64,000 nucleotides of DNA, taken from contig JASAMV010006453.1 in assembly GCA_030248065.1 (NCBI GenBank), positions 1-64,000 on the forward strand, in the 5' to 3' direction. The notes under the pieces were generated by a model that did no database searches, had not been told where the DNA came from, and saw only the letters and a program-made list of their open reading frames with translations. This stretch comes from Rhynchonema sp. JSB1_4. Lineage: Eukaryota; Nematoda; Chromadorea; Monhysterida; Xyalidae. Within the stretch, counting starts at the first letter, position 1; every line of letters starts with the position of its first letter. The position numbers and the translations under genes are program-made. This document shows, piece after piece, positions 37,053 through 48,884 of the stretch.

Positions 37053-37214
37053 ATGCGTGCTGTATAAAGCTTTATCCTATAACGTGCCTTTTCGTGTACT
37101 ATCGACTTCATCATTTATCACTTTTTATTCCCTGTAAACAGGATAATATGTTACTATTATAGTCAATATAAAGTTATTCAATCCATGACAGATCAATAGT
37201 TGACAGCATGATTT

Positions 37215-39155
37215 TTTATACTATTAATTAAAACACTGTACAGCTGTGTATGTGTGTGCAGGCTTAGGCTTAGGCTTGTTATGGGTGCGTGCCACACACA
37301 CAATCGGGAAAAAAGTTTAATTTGTTCCAGCCCAAAAAAGCATGATTAAACTTCTGAGGCAATGTTCCCACAAACGTATAATACCAAATCAATCCCCAGG
37401 TCGGCAGCGCAATGTTGATGTTTCACAAAAGCTACAAACCGCCCACGCACGTTTTGTCGGCTCCCGAACTTCGGAGAGGCGGGATGCTGCCGGTTTGGTG
37501 CAACGACCGCACCATATTTGATGGCGCTGCACTGTACAGCTGAGCGCGGGCGCGACCACTAACTTCGTGCCCAAGTGCCGCGTACATTTATTGATGTACT
37601 TAGGAGATTTTTTATACTATTAATTAAAACACTGTACAGCTGTGTATGTGTGTGCAGGCTTAGGCTTGTTATGGGTGCGTGCCACACACACAATCGGGAA
37701 AAAAGTTTAATTTGTTCCAGCACAAAAAAAGCATGATTAAACTTCTGAGGCAATGTTCCCACAAAAGTATAATACCAAACCAATCCCCAGGTCGGCAGCG
37801 CAATGTTGATGTTTCACAAAAGCTACAAACCGCCCACGCACGTTTTGTCGGCTCCCGAACTTCGGAGAGGCGGGATGCTGCCGGTTTGGTGCAACGACCG
37901 CACCATATTTGATGGCGCGGCACTGTACAGCTGAGCGCGGGCGCGACCACTAACTTCGTGCCCAAGTGCCGCGTACATTTATTGATGTACTTAGGAGATT
38001 TTTTATACTATTAATTAAAACACTGTACAGCTGTGTATGTGTGTGCAGGCTCAGGCTTAGGCTTGTTCGGGGTGCCACACACACACAATGGGGAAAAAGT
38101 TTAATTTGTTCCAGCCCAAAAAAGCATGATTAAACTTCTGAGGCAATGTTCCCACAAAAGTATAATACCAAACCAATCCCCAGGTCGGCAGCTGAATGTT
38201 GATGTTTCACGAAAGCTACAAGCCGCCCACGCAAGTTTTGTCGGCTCCCGAACTTCGGAGAGGCGGGATGCTGCCGGTTTGGTGCAACGACCGCACCATA
38301 TTTGATGGCGCGGCACTGTACAGCTGAGCGCGGGCGCGACCACTAACTTCGTGCCCAAGTGCCGCGTACATTTATTGATGTACTTAGGAGATTTTTTATA
38401 CTATTAATTAAAACACTGTACAGCTGTGTATGTGTGTGCAGGCTCAGGCTTAGGCTTGTTCGGGGTGCCACACACACACACAATGGGGAAAAAGTTTAAT
38501 TTGTTCCAGCCCAAAAAAGCATGATTAAACTTTTGAGGCAATGTTCCCACAAAAGTATAATACCAAACCAATCCCCAGGTCGGCAGCTGAATGTTGATGT
38601 TTCACGAAAGCTACAAGCCGCCCACGCAAGTTTTGTCGGCTCCCGAACTTCGGAGAGGCGGGATGCTGCCGGTTTGGTGCAACGACCGCACCATATTTGA
38701 TGGCGCGGCACTGTACAGCTGAGCGCGGGCGCGACCACTAACTTCGTGCCCAAGTGCCGCGTACATTTATTGATGTACTTAGGGGATGTTTTATACTATT
38801 AATTAAAACACTGTATAGCTGTGTATGTGTGTGCAGGCTTAGGCTTAGGCTTGTTCGGGGTGCCACACACACACAATGGGGGAAAAAGTTTAATTTGTTC
38901 CAGCACAAAAAAGCATGATTAAACTTTTGAGGCAATGTTCCCACAAAAGTGTAATACCAAACCAATCACCAGGTCGGCAGCTGAATGTTGATGTTTCACG
39001 AAAGCTACAAGCCGCCCACGCAAGTTTTGTCGGCTCCCGAACTTCGGAGAGGCGGGATGCTGCCGGTTTGGTGCAACGACAGAAAAACTGCTCCCGAACT
39101 TCGGAGAGGCGGGATGCTGCCGGTTTGGTGCAACGACAGAAAAACTATGTGGAAA
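37215..39155. repeat. tandem array of five units of about 390-398 bp
   Basis: Units begin near 37219, 37617, 38007, 38400 and 38795 at TACTATTAATTAAAACACTG. Each holds a CA/GT-rich tract, TTAGGC words, GATGTTTCAC and a GC-rich half. The last unit is truncated and ends in two short repeats of CCGAACTTCGGAGAGGCGGG. The array starts exactly where homology between duplication copies A and B stops. The recurrent minus-strand frame of about 85-98 codons has no recognisable domain. Confidence 0.93.
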
Positions 39156-39159
39156 GAAA

Positions 39160-40226
39160 AATAGAATTCGCTTAAATTACTAAAAGGACTTACGCTCGCT
39201 TCAAAAAAATTGGTTTTATGAAAACTTTTTTCGTCACTAAGAAATTTATCGTAAAGGAGAACTTATTTTTGGTTGCAATGCACAGGCTCTGCACTTCTGG
39301 CCGTGATTTCTCTCGTTTTTCGCCCCACAACAGAAAAGTTCGACGGAGCAAACATTGTTGTCCAATTTATCCTCCATTCGTTCCAGATGAAAAACAATGT
39401 GAATTGATTACCGTACAACGGTGAAGTGAATGTTACAGTTCCGCGTGGTTTGATGCGTGTGACCTTAATCGGTTGATAATCCCATATCATGAGCATGACA
39501 CCACACTTAAGTCAGAACTGGGTGGTCGTGTCTGGGTGATGCACAAAGCCTCACACGGCGGACTCAAAGTTCACCTCAACATCAGACGTGCATGATATCA
39601 CACTTGAGTTGGAGCTACGTAGCCCACACCTTCCTAATTTTTTCTTATTAATATTATTTTTTTTCCTTTCCCCTTCTTACCTTCAGGCACGAAACCCTCC
39701 AAGCAGATCAACACACAGTCAACAAGCCACGCAGCTGGCTCTTGTGCGTTTGGAATGTTTCAGTCACACAAGCTGCGTCAGCATACGCTTGTTCACGGTG
39801 TTAGCTTTCCTCTTCACTCAACGGATCCCCCCAAAAAACCGAAATTAGAAATTTACTATACAACGCAAAAGTAGCCACACTGGAGGCAAATGCTAGGACA
39901 ACCTGGCCATGCACATGTGTATTTGCTTGCGCATGCTAAGAAGGGTCACTCTAGCTGGCTGATGTTTCACCTTGTGCACATATCTGTCAACTCGATGTCA
40001 TATTTGCTCGCTGATTTTCGGTCAGAGAAAAAAAGGTATGCATTGCTCTGACGCAAGGTGTGAGGGTCACATGCGTTTTTGTGCCACCAACTTTTGAGAT
40101 TTTCAGTTGCGTGCATGTGATTTGACAGTGCCATCTCTGATCTGTGTTCACAGAAGAGCGGTGCACCAGATCATCGTCAGCGAGAATGCACATGACGGCC
40201 ACGTGGCAATCAACAACACACACGAG
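39160..40226. other. no gene recognised
   Basis: The interval contains short frames only. A possible non-coding first exon of the coiled-coil gene could lie here but is not identifiable. Confidence 0.4.
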
Positions 40227-41488
40227 CTGGTTTTGCGGAAAAGGAACTGAAACAACTGAAGTTGAAACACAGCAAGTTGGAAAAACTGGTTGAAGATTTG
40301 AAGTGCGTGTTTCTGGTTTTGTAAACGTGGTGGTAAAGGTGATTTGTAAAGGTTTTGTTTCAGGACCTGGGATGAAAAGGTGAACGGTCTGGTGATCAGG
40401 ATCGATTCATTCCTGCATCGCAATGCACATGCCGTTGTCAACTATAAAAAGGTTGGAGCTTTATTCTTGTTATCGAAAACATATGCAAAAAGATTCATAC
40501 TTTCAAAACCCTAATCACACAGTACATAAAAACCTAACTTTAGTTGTGGACGGAGATCACAGACTTGGCCGCCAGTCGCGACCGTATCGCTGATCAACAA
40601 ACGACATACTACCAGAACTTTTTCGAATCGTCGCAGAAACTCACCGAACTCTACTGGAAAGAGCGGGTATATAATCATCAAAGTTTATTTCAAGCTAGCA
40701 TCTGTCTTGGTACCTAGAGGCACCAGATTTTTGGGATTAGAATGGATTCGGATGATGCATTTTCGATTACAATTATGGAATCGAAGAGGAACGGACAGTG
40801 CAAAATGCGCACCGGCTGCCATTGGCCTGAAGAGGATCGACTTTATATTGCTTTTTCCGATGCCGCACGGTGATCGGTCCAAACCTGCGTGTGTCAAAGT
40901 TACCGATTGTGCAAAATTTCCGCACGCTACTGTAGGTATACCTATGTATGTACTGTATATATAATTCAACCTGCGTAAAGAAACGCTCAGCCAGCTTATA
41001 TAAGAAACCCTTTTTCACGTTGGTCAAAACTGGTGGCATGGGCATGAGTAATGTAGCGAAATAACGCTGATGCAAACATAGTAGGTTTCGTGACCAAAGT
41101 AAGACAAGACTGTAGACCGGACCTACAGTACACATATCAGCCGTGTTTCAAGCTGAAACCTTACTGCTTATTTCTTGTTGCTTCTCAGAATGCAGCGGCT
41201 TTGGCTGATCAGAAGAAATCGTTCGAAAACGAACGGGAGAAGGCCGATGATTGGTGGAAGAAACAGGTGAAGGAAGCGAAACATCAAGCGGAGGAGCATG
41301 AACGTCAAATGAGCACGACAATTAAACAGCTACAAGCGGAAAAGTCGGATCAGAATAACAAAGTGACAGAGTTGGAACGTGAGCTGAACAAGGCAAATCA
41401 GACAATCAATAAGCTCCAGCGGGCCTGTGACGAGCATGGCGGAGAACTGGTGCACCTTGCCGAAAATGTGTCCGTTTCAAACAAATGA
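40227..41488 (+). CDS. coiled-coil protein of unknown family, four exons, 5' end undefined
   Basis: Exons about 40227-40302, 40364-40451, 40544-40666 and 41189-41488 (stop) join in consistent phases 2, 0, 0. The product is rich in K, E, Q and L with heptad spacing (KELKQLKLKHSKLEKLVEDL). A central section has LWTEITDLAASRDRIADQQ and KLTELYWKER, and a final exon of 99 residues is almost wholly coiled coil. No start codon or signal peptide is seen in the first exon, which has an upstream in-frame stop, so a further 5' exon is needed. I do not recognise the family. It sits between the two duplication copies. Confidence 0.6.
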
Positions 41489-42557
41489 GGAAAACTATGT
41501 ACAACACGTTCTTGTGTCTGGCAAAGGCGTGCACTCTTTTCTGGCTTTATCGGTACATTGGATTTTGGCTTGCGCATCTTGCAAAACTATGTACCTATGT
41601 ATGTACGGGTGACCCAACATGTACGGGAACCTGTTTCGTGGGGTTTCATATAATGATCGCGGTTGGGGATCCTATCGGCTTTGCATTCGAAGACATACGT
41701 ACGGGCGATCTACATATAGTTTTTGTGTTAATGTATGGTGTGCAAATGCATAAATCGAGTGCTTCGGTGATTGCGAGCTCAGCAAAGACTGACGAAGGAC
41801 ACGCTTGAACATTTTGTTCATGCGATCGTATATGCACGCACGTGTCAACAGGCTGGCATACATGATTTGGCGCTGATCTTCTCCAAGGCCGCGCACGTAT
41901 GGCTTACCATATTCACTGGCACCTGAGGAGTCATATTTTTAACCCAAAAAATAGATTTCCTATGTTTTCGAAAGTGCGACACCAAAAGTATTTCCCCGCG
42001 TAACCACGGCCGAGACCCTGTCTCACAAAAGGGTGTTGCCGTGTTGTTGGGTCACCCTGTAGAATATGTACATGGTACATACCTATTATGTAGTGCTGAC
42101 TCAAAGGCTCGTTCTGTCCTGTCGTGAATTTAGTTCCGGTTCGACGCAGTCCCTCTTCCACAGCATGATGGAGGAACCCTGAATCGGCACGGGCGTACCA
42201 CCGCTCTGCTTGAACACGTGTAAATTTTACCATGGTCCATATCAAGCTTATTGATCGGATATGAGAGGATCGCTGTGGCATGGATGTGATGGGCCTATAC
42301 AGTAGCTAGGCAGATCAATGTGATCGGACTACTTAGATCCCTCGGATCCGATCACCAAGTTTGGTGTCGACCCACATTTCTGTTGCAAATTGGCTGACGC
42401 CGTTTTGGTAGTCACACAAGCGCCATAGGTCTGTATATGTTTGCTTTCTTCATTTAAATTTCAAGTTCAACTATGGCTTTTTGCGGGCATTTTTGCTGTT
42501 TTTCCGACTGACTCATGTGTAGTTCCGAAAAAGATATACACACTTTATTGTTAGATA
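41489..42557. other. no gene recognised
   Basis: A minus-strand frame at 41931-42281 (116 codons) has no identifiable domain or splice support. Confidence 0.4.
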
Positions 42558-42758
42558 TCTATACTACTAAAACAGGAAGGCGTATGTATGTATGTATGTA
42601 TGTATGTATGTCTGTCTGTCTGTGGCCCCCTCCCTCGGAAGGGCGGACGGGTCAATTTTCACGGGTAGCTGGGTATGCTAACGGGTCTTCGGGGGGGGGG
42701 GGGGGGCCCGGCACGGGCGCGGCGCTGTAGCCGGGCCGTAGGCACGGGTCCCGTCTAG
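42558..42758 (+). mobile_element. short nonautonomous Helitron-like element
   Basis: Starts TCTATACTACTAAAACAGG after A. It contains a (TATG)n tract and a G-run, and ends in a CGGGCC...GGTCCCG hairpin followed by CTAG before T. It is the same family as 22047-22219 in the opposite orientation. Confidence 0.75.
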
Positions 42759-42772
42759 TTCATATACTGTAA

Positions 42773-42985
42773 TGGGTGATATTTTCGACACGGTGTAAAG
42801 GTCGATGGAAAGCTCGGTCGACAGCTCAGTGTGAAAGACCTCGGTGTATACTTGAAACATTCCACGTTAATAACAGGCAATATGTTTCACATTTACACCG
42901 AGCAACGCCGACCGAGCTTTTGATCGAACTTTACACTGACCTTTACGCCCAACTGATCTTTACACCGTTTCGAAAATTCCACCCA
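42773..42985. repeat. TGGGTGRYATTTTCG palindromic element
   Basis: TGGGTGATATTTTCGACACG to CGAAAATTCCACCCA. It has a palindromic architecture with the TTGAAACATTCC centre, matching 18861-19087. Confidence 0.75.
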
Positions 42986-43104
42986 TTATCACTGTTATTG
43001 TGGTTGCATGGATACGCGAATAAAATGAATTAACTGTGTGTTTATTTTTAGCACCCTGGATTTGATCAATAAAAATATCGAAAGAAATGTGAAGTTCGGC
43101 TTTA

Positions 43105-45149
43105 TCACATTTTCGCTTTCTTCAATTCGAACTTGGCGATTGCCTCTCTGTGCACTTCATCAGGTCCGTCGGCCAGGCGAATAGCGCGTGCCCAGACGTA
43201 GAACATCGCCAGTGGCGTGTCACCTGACACACCTGCCGCACCGTGCACCTGCATTTTTGGGTAATATATATTTGTGCAGTTAAACTTCGTTATACAGTGG
43301 CAAGTCAATGACCAGCAGGTTTCAGTCACTGATGTGGCTAAAGGTGTATGGTACAAATACAGTATAGTACGTTATGTATAGTCCGCCCATCAACTCATGT
43401 CACTTTGTGTTGCTGCTGGCTGGTTTGTTCCCTTCCTCCACGTTTTAATGAAAAGAGAAATTGAGTGTGACCGACTTTGCAAGCACACTGAAAAAATAAT
43501 AGAATAAGTCGAAAAAGATTGAATTCGATCAAATTTAAAATTAAATTAAAATGGATAAAACACGTTGATTTCATTAAAAAAATGCAATTTAGGAACAAAA
43601 CTAATTTTTTTGGCAATTCAATTTCTCTTTCATTAGAACGTGGAGGAAGGGAACAAGTCGGCATGCAGCATCACAAAGTGACACGAGCTGATGGACGGAC
43701 TATACATAGGTCACGCGATATGTTGTGAACAGTGAACTGCATTGTTTCGCTCAAATGCGGGTCATCGCAGCCATCGCGACTTGATTACGCATCGGGTACA
43801 GAATCATTTGCACTTTGCTGGTATGCAGACAGGGTCGTGTGTGATCGAGGGTCTTCATGATTATTTGAAGTATAGCAATACGGTACTTCAATGGTATAAG
43901 TCGACTACCGTGAACGTTGCACCCAACCCGCAACTGTCACACAAGATGCCCACATCAAGAAAGTCATAAAGTGATCTGACCCGCGGCGACAGGACCCTCT
44001 GTTCTTGATGCCGCCGCAACGAATAGATATCATTTCATCTCAACCATCTGAACCTGTATGGCACGATCGATGACCTGCACCGCCACATTCGGCACCACAA
44101 CTTTGATCATCGCGATCTCCGGCGCTGCTTTCTGTAAAATCGTCAAAATGTCCGGCGCTGAGTCACTTTGGAGACGCGACAGCAAGTTTTGCTCGCTTTC
44201 AGCACTCCAGGAAGAGTCATTTTCAACAAAGTGTCCTTTGTGTACCTTTGTGCCAACCGTATCGATCATATTGGCGGCTTTCAATACCAACAGTCTGGCT
44301 TGTTCCACTTGCATCCGACTGTCAGCCAACCCGGCTCTGATCGTGCCCTGCGCTGCCAGTGGTTGACCGAATGCAACACGGTGCGTGATCTGGTGGTTGG
44401 AGTAAAACGTCACTATTACGGTAGGTCGGTAGCATCAACCATGGTGATGTTATTGTGGGCGCACTGGTTCCACACCCACGTGTTTGACACACTGACTGAT
44501 GTTTCACAGCGGCGAAGCGCAAAACCGAAATTTTACAATCGGTTTATATAGGAGCTTGTCCGATAACCATGTTTGGTACACCGGAAATGATTTTCTGTCT
44601 GCTTCCTAACCAGATTAAGAACACAACAGTCCGAAGATGCGTTGGAAAGAATGCGCCAGCTTAGTTCGTGCGTTCAGTAGTCAGGCTCAAGCTTTAGGCC
44701 TAAACCTAAGCCTGAGTCTAAAAATAGGAGATAACGTTTGTATTGCGCGACATCGAGGACCTAAAAATAGGACATCGGGTCTAAAAGTAGGCCGTGTCAT
44801 GAGCTCAAGTTGCCATTCAGACATGCACCCATATCCAACCCTATCCGCTATCAATTGTGTGACGCAGGCAAATGTGGTCGTACCACCATAAAGCCCCAGG
44901 CTAAACGCAATCTTAACCATCAGCCTAAACGTATAAACCACGCTCAGTCTAGGCGCGGCCACTCGAACCTGCCCCCCATGCTCACCCTATCCGTCATCAA
45001 TTGTATAGCGCGTTCACAGTGCCCAATCAATCGCATACAATGGTGAATGCGGCCGGGTCCAAGTCTACCCTGTGCAATCTCGAAGCCACGACCTTCGCCG
45101 AGTATCAGATTGTCAACCGGCACGCGCACGTTGTCGCAGATGATCTCAA
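43105..45149 (-). CDS. acyl-CoA dehydrogenase, ACAD10/ACAD11 type, C-terminal part only
   Basis: Exons in transcription order: 45149-44986, 44389-44246, 44131-44054 and 43248-43105 (stop), with phases 0,0,0 after a phase-1 entry. The sequence shows the ACAD10/11 C-terminal signature: [78 protein letters not shown], then [29 protein letters not shown] and KFELKKAKM. These enzymes are FAD-dependent beta-oxidation dehydrogenases for unusual acyl-CoAs. The N-terminal half of the dehydrogenase and any kinase-like domain are not found upstream. Directly beyond the 45149 acceptor lies duplication copy B. It is either 5'-truncated or split by a very large intron. Confidence 0.85.
43377..43704. repeat. 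TATAGTCC-family inverted-repeat element in acyl-CoA dehydrogenase intron
   Basis: TATAGTCCGCCCATCAACTC to GAGCTGATGGACGGACTATA, closest to 27875-28169, with an A-rich centre. Confidence 0.75.
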
Positions 45150-45260
45150 CTGAAAACAAAAGGACAAAAGAAGGTCAACGAAAACGGAACATCGAAGAAA
45201 CAGAAGATTGCGATAAAAGTTGGCCACTTGCAAGTGGTTGAAAAGAAAACCACCGTCTGA
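45150..45260 (+). pseudogene. duplicated 3' fragment of the OATP gene
   Basis: The last 35 or so codons of OATP (KGQKKVN to VVEKKTTV-stop) recur here with two substitutions (G to E, T to K) and no upstream exons. It cannot encode a transporter. On the opposite strand its first bases form the polypyrimidine tract of the acyl-CoA dehydrogenase acceptor. Confidence 0.88.
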
Positions 45261-45359
45261 ACCAGCTGAACTTCAACAACCACTGCGACCACGGCGTCTT
45301 AATCATGCTTTATTGTACATGAAGTGCTCCACAACGGGTTTCCATCTGAGGTATTGGTA

Positions 45360-45633
45360 TTGGTCGCACAATGACTTTATAAGAATTGGTCAATTTTTTT
45401 CCTGAATCGCCAAGCAGGCTAGTGACGGAGCAACGACGTTGCGTTGCGCGATCACACACACAGCATGTAGTAAAGAGAATGTTTCACACCTGCGGCAACG
45501 TGGTTGATCTGCTAGATTATTTTCAGCTGAAAATGTTTTGTGAGAATCACAAATAGCACAGTAGTTACGAGTGACTGAACGTGAAAATCAGGATTGATTT
45601 TGATGAATTCTTATATGGTCATTGTGCGACCAA
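45360..45633. repeat. TTGGTCGC-family element, single copy in duplication B
   Basis: Its interior matches the third element of copy A (GCCAAGCAGGCTAGTGACGG), while its left flank matches that of the first element. Confidence 0.85.
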
Positions 45634-46294
45634 TACCCAGTAGCCAATTTTTCCTATGTTTATTTGCCCACTTTTTGTCAAGAGTCTAGTTCCTCCAACG
45701 TGATCCAAATTCCGGTCGTGGCCCAATATTTCGCATCTCAGTGTTTTGTAATAATCTGACATTCCGAATGTTCAACCAATTGCTCTTGACGGTTACAAGT
45801 GCAAAGCCGCCTTCCGTCACGATTCACAAGTGCGCCTTCAAAATCTCGGACCAATGATTCGTCACCGTCATCATAACGATAGTCATGCAGCCAGCTGGAA
45901 CAGAACCGTGTCTTGCATGATCGATAGGAAAAACAGATCGACTCACCACACGATCATGTTCAAAGAATGCATCGTGCTGCCTTTTTATTCCATCTGATGC
46001 AAACAAACCTCAAATCTGAATTTAAATTCGATCTAAACGTTTCACAGAGGCCTATTCTCTTTGGATCGTGAGCAATATTTTGCCAACAACGACACTAAAC
46101 GAGCACAATATCACTAGATAGTACATATAAATGTCGCATTGTACTATTGCGTGACCGTTCCGTGCGTCGATATCCAACCATGAGCTAGATATGCCATATT
46201 ATGAAGTTCCATAAGTGGAAGATGTTGAAAAATTGAACCCTTGGCATATGGTTGAGCAGTGGTTTCTGAAAAATGCTGCGAATTTTTTTCTTTC

Positions 46295-46396
46295 TAAGGG
46301 CGCGCCCATGTAGGCCGGGGCCAGGGGCTCGGACATAGATTATTTTTCATGGCCCCGGCCCCGGCCCCGCCCCTGGCCTAGATGGGCGCGCCCTTA
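46295..46396. repeat. short GC-rich palindrome
   Basis: TAAGGGCGCGCCCATGTAGG pairs with CCTAGATGGGCGCGCCCTTA around a CCGGCCCCGG-type core. It is probably a miniature element. The GC content contrasts strongly with its surroundings. Confidence 0.6.
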
Positions 46397-46740
46397 AAGG
46401 GTCTCCGCCATATATATTCGACCAAGACCAATCTGAATGAAACTTGGCACAGTGACTGGGTTTGGTCCAAAACACTCACGGCCAAGAAAATTTTTTCCCA
46501 TATCAGCCCCCTGTCTGAGCCCGAAGGGCTGAAACGTGAAAAATTTTGACCCTACCACCGCACCATCAAAATAAAATACCGATCTGTTTCGCATGTTCTT
46601 AATGTACCGCTTGATCACAAATGTTTTATAAACGCCTTGGCTCTAATTTAAATTTATACTCACTTTTTTGGCACTACCACAGCTCGCGCTACTTTGCCAA
46701 AACCACGCTAATTTTAGAAAAAATTTTTTCCGTTGTATTT

Positions 46741-47799
46741 TTGGGCCACATAGACAGCATACAGAGCTTTACTATACAATAGGTAACAAAACCCATTTAT
46801 CATGCTATTCAAGCGATTAAAGACCAATTTCCCATCGCTGATAAGTTTCGACAAAAGTTCGCTCAACTGTTGTGAGCCTCAACTTTTTGGCCCTTTTCTG
46901 GGTACCCCAAGCACATTTCTATGTCATAATTTCCTATTTTAATAACGATGTACCAAGGTGATATATGACACGCCAGATAGCAAAAATATAATTGTTGTTA
47001 ATTATGTGAAAAACTATGTTGGTTCATCTACATACTTGGAGGTACGAGCAAGAAATGAATTTTACACAAAATTCATAATTTTAGCAAATTTTCGCTTCCG
47101 TCATATTTATAGCCTACCCGCAGTTGTGATGGAAGTGTGGTATTTACTGTTCGATGAAGCCCCAACGTTGTTGTTGTTTATCGATCAAAATCCAAAATTC
47201 TAGCTCTAACGTATCTTTAGAAAAATCGTGATCATTGAGGTCCATGCGTTGGACTTGGAACTACAACCGTGCTTGTAACCGGACCAGCGTCTACGGTGCC
47301 TTCATTTGAACGACTTCTGCCCAAGATACGTTTGAGCTAGAACGTTGGATTTTGATCGATAAACAACAATAACGTTGGGGCTTCATCGGACAGTAAATTC
47401 CAAACTTCCATCACGACAGTAGGTAGACTAAAAATGTGATGGAAGCGAAAATTTCTTAATAAGGTGGATTTTGTATAAAATTCATTTCTTGCTCGTACCT
47501 CCAAGTATGCAGATGAACCAACATAGTTTTGCTCATAATTAACAACAATTATATTTTTACTATCTGGCGTGCCATATATCACCTTGGTACATCGTTATTA
47601 AAATAGGAAATTATGACATAGAAGTGTGCTTGGGGTCCCCAGAAAAGGGCTAAAAAGTTGAGGCTCACAACAGTTGAGCGAACTTTTGTCGAAACTTATC
47701 AGCGATGGGAAATTGGTCTTTGATCGCTTGAATAGCATGATAAATGAGCTTTGTTACCTATTGTATAGTAAAGCTCTGTATGCTGTCTATGTGGCCCAA
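46741..47799. mobile_element. large foldback element, arms of about 450 bp
   Basis: TTGGGCCACATAGACAGCAT at the left is inverted at the right end. The arms remain complementary almost to the centre, so the same frame (IYDTPDSKNIIVVNY...) appears on plus at 46958 and on minus at 47337. The spacer near 47220-47330 is short. It lies within copy B only. Confidence 0.85.
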
Positions 47800-48884
47800 T
47801 GTTTTGGGAGTCAAAAGGGAATTTACGCACCGATGTGGAGAGCGTGTTGTTAAAAAATACAATATGCGTTTCTCTTTCTTTCATTTCCGAAATACGTGGA
47901 ACCGGAACATTATTGGATCCGTACAAGTCAACTTCAAAATAAGTCGTCTCATGAGTTCATGGCTGGACTATACCGCCCAGAATCAGTGCACATTGTTCTG
48001 GAGAGAAAATGTTCGCATGTTCGGGTTTCGTTTTTTTTTCAATTTTCACTGCAATTTTCCGAAATTTGAACACACAAACCCAACTGTCCTTGGTCCGGCC
48101 TTGTCCGCAACTACAGACATCCTGTCGGTGGACGGACTGCACACGCAGTGTTCGTTTGTTGGTCGTTCGTAGTCATCAATGCGCACTACGGTACTGTTGG
48201 TCGTTTGGAGTGATTGTTCGGCTTATTGAGTTGATGATGTTCGACAGATCAGTGTCGTATTGTAGAGGTACTACTCGACAATCGGTTAGCAAGTGGATTC
48301 CAACGAATGGTATTGAAGACAAGTTTTGAAGTTTTTCTATTCTTTTATCTCCTTAGATTCAGTTGGGTACAGGGACTCAAGGAATGTGGTGCTTGTGCGT
48401 GGATGGGTGCGATAAGATGCATTTGACGCACGTCAATGTTATCTCAGTAACGACGAAGTTAAATGACATGGACGCATTTCATTTGATGAGGACACCGATA
48501 CGCCTTATCAAACTGTTTTTTTTCTTTCTGACCATATTCACTCGTCCTCATGGTCAAACGGATGACGTAAAAGTTTTGCGTTTTTGCTGACTGCCAGCAG
48601 ATGCAGGTATACAAATGTGAGCTCTGACGAGAACACTGCGCGCTAATCCGCTTATCAAACTCTTTTGTTTCTTTTTGTGACGACATTCACCCACATGACT
48701 TGATGGTGACGTATGAGCAGTCAGTTTTAGCGATTGCGTGCAGTATAAATGTGAGCTGTGACGAGAGTAATAGTCGCCCATTTTCACCAAGGCATTTCTG
48801 TCCTTTTGTACTTGAGACAGCTGCCTGGTCATTTAGGTTCAAACGATATATCGTGACAATTAACTGCACGCGGAATCACGAACG

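Larger units (their letters stand above)
30716..37212 (+). repeat. segmental duplication, copy A (OATP 3' end to lectin gene 1)
   Basis: This interval recurs at 45145-51055 in the same order and orientation. Homology starts at CAACTGAAAACAA inside the last OATP exon and stops after GTTGACAGCATGA. Most stretches are nearly identical. The exceptions are elements inserted or lost in one copy. Confidence 0.9.

Noticed and set aside
37389..38753. Repeated minus-strand frames (85-98 codons) in the tandem array
   Set aside because: They recur only because the DNA unit recurs; no domain, start context or splice support.
37215..39155. CRISPR-like array
   Set aside because: Units are about 390 bp and contiguous, with no short repeat/spacer alternation; the context is eukaryotic.
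40150..40230. Similarity between 40150-40200 and 63070-63120 (GGTGC-CCAG-TCATCGTCAG words)
   Set aside because: The match is short and broken; it could be chance or a tiny repeat and cannot be judged without alignment statistics.
41931..42281. 116-codon minus-strand frame
   Set aside because: Protein-like composition but no recognisable domain and no splice partners.
46958..47582. Two 81-codon frames on opposite strands
   Set aside because: They are mirror images produced by the foldback arms.
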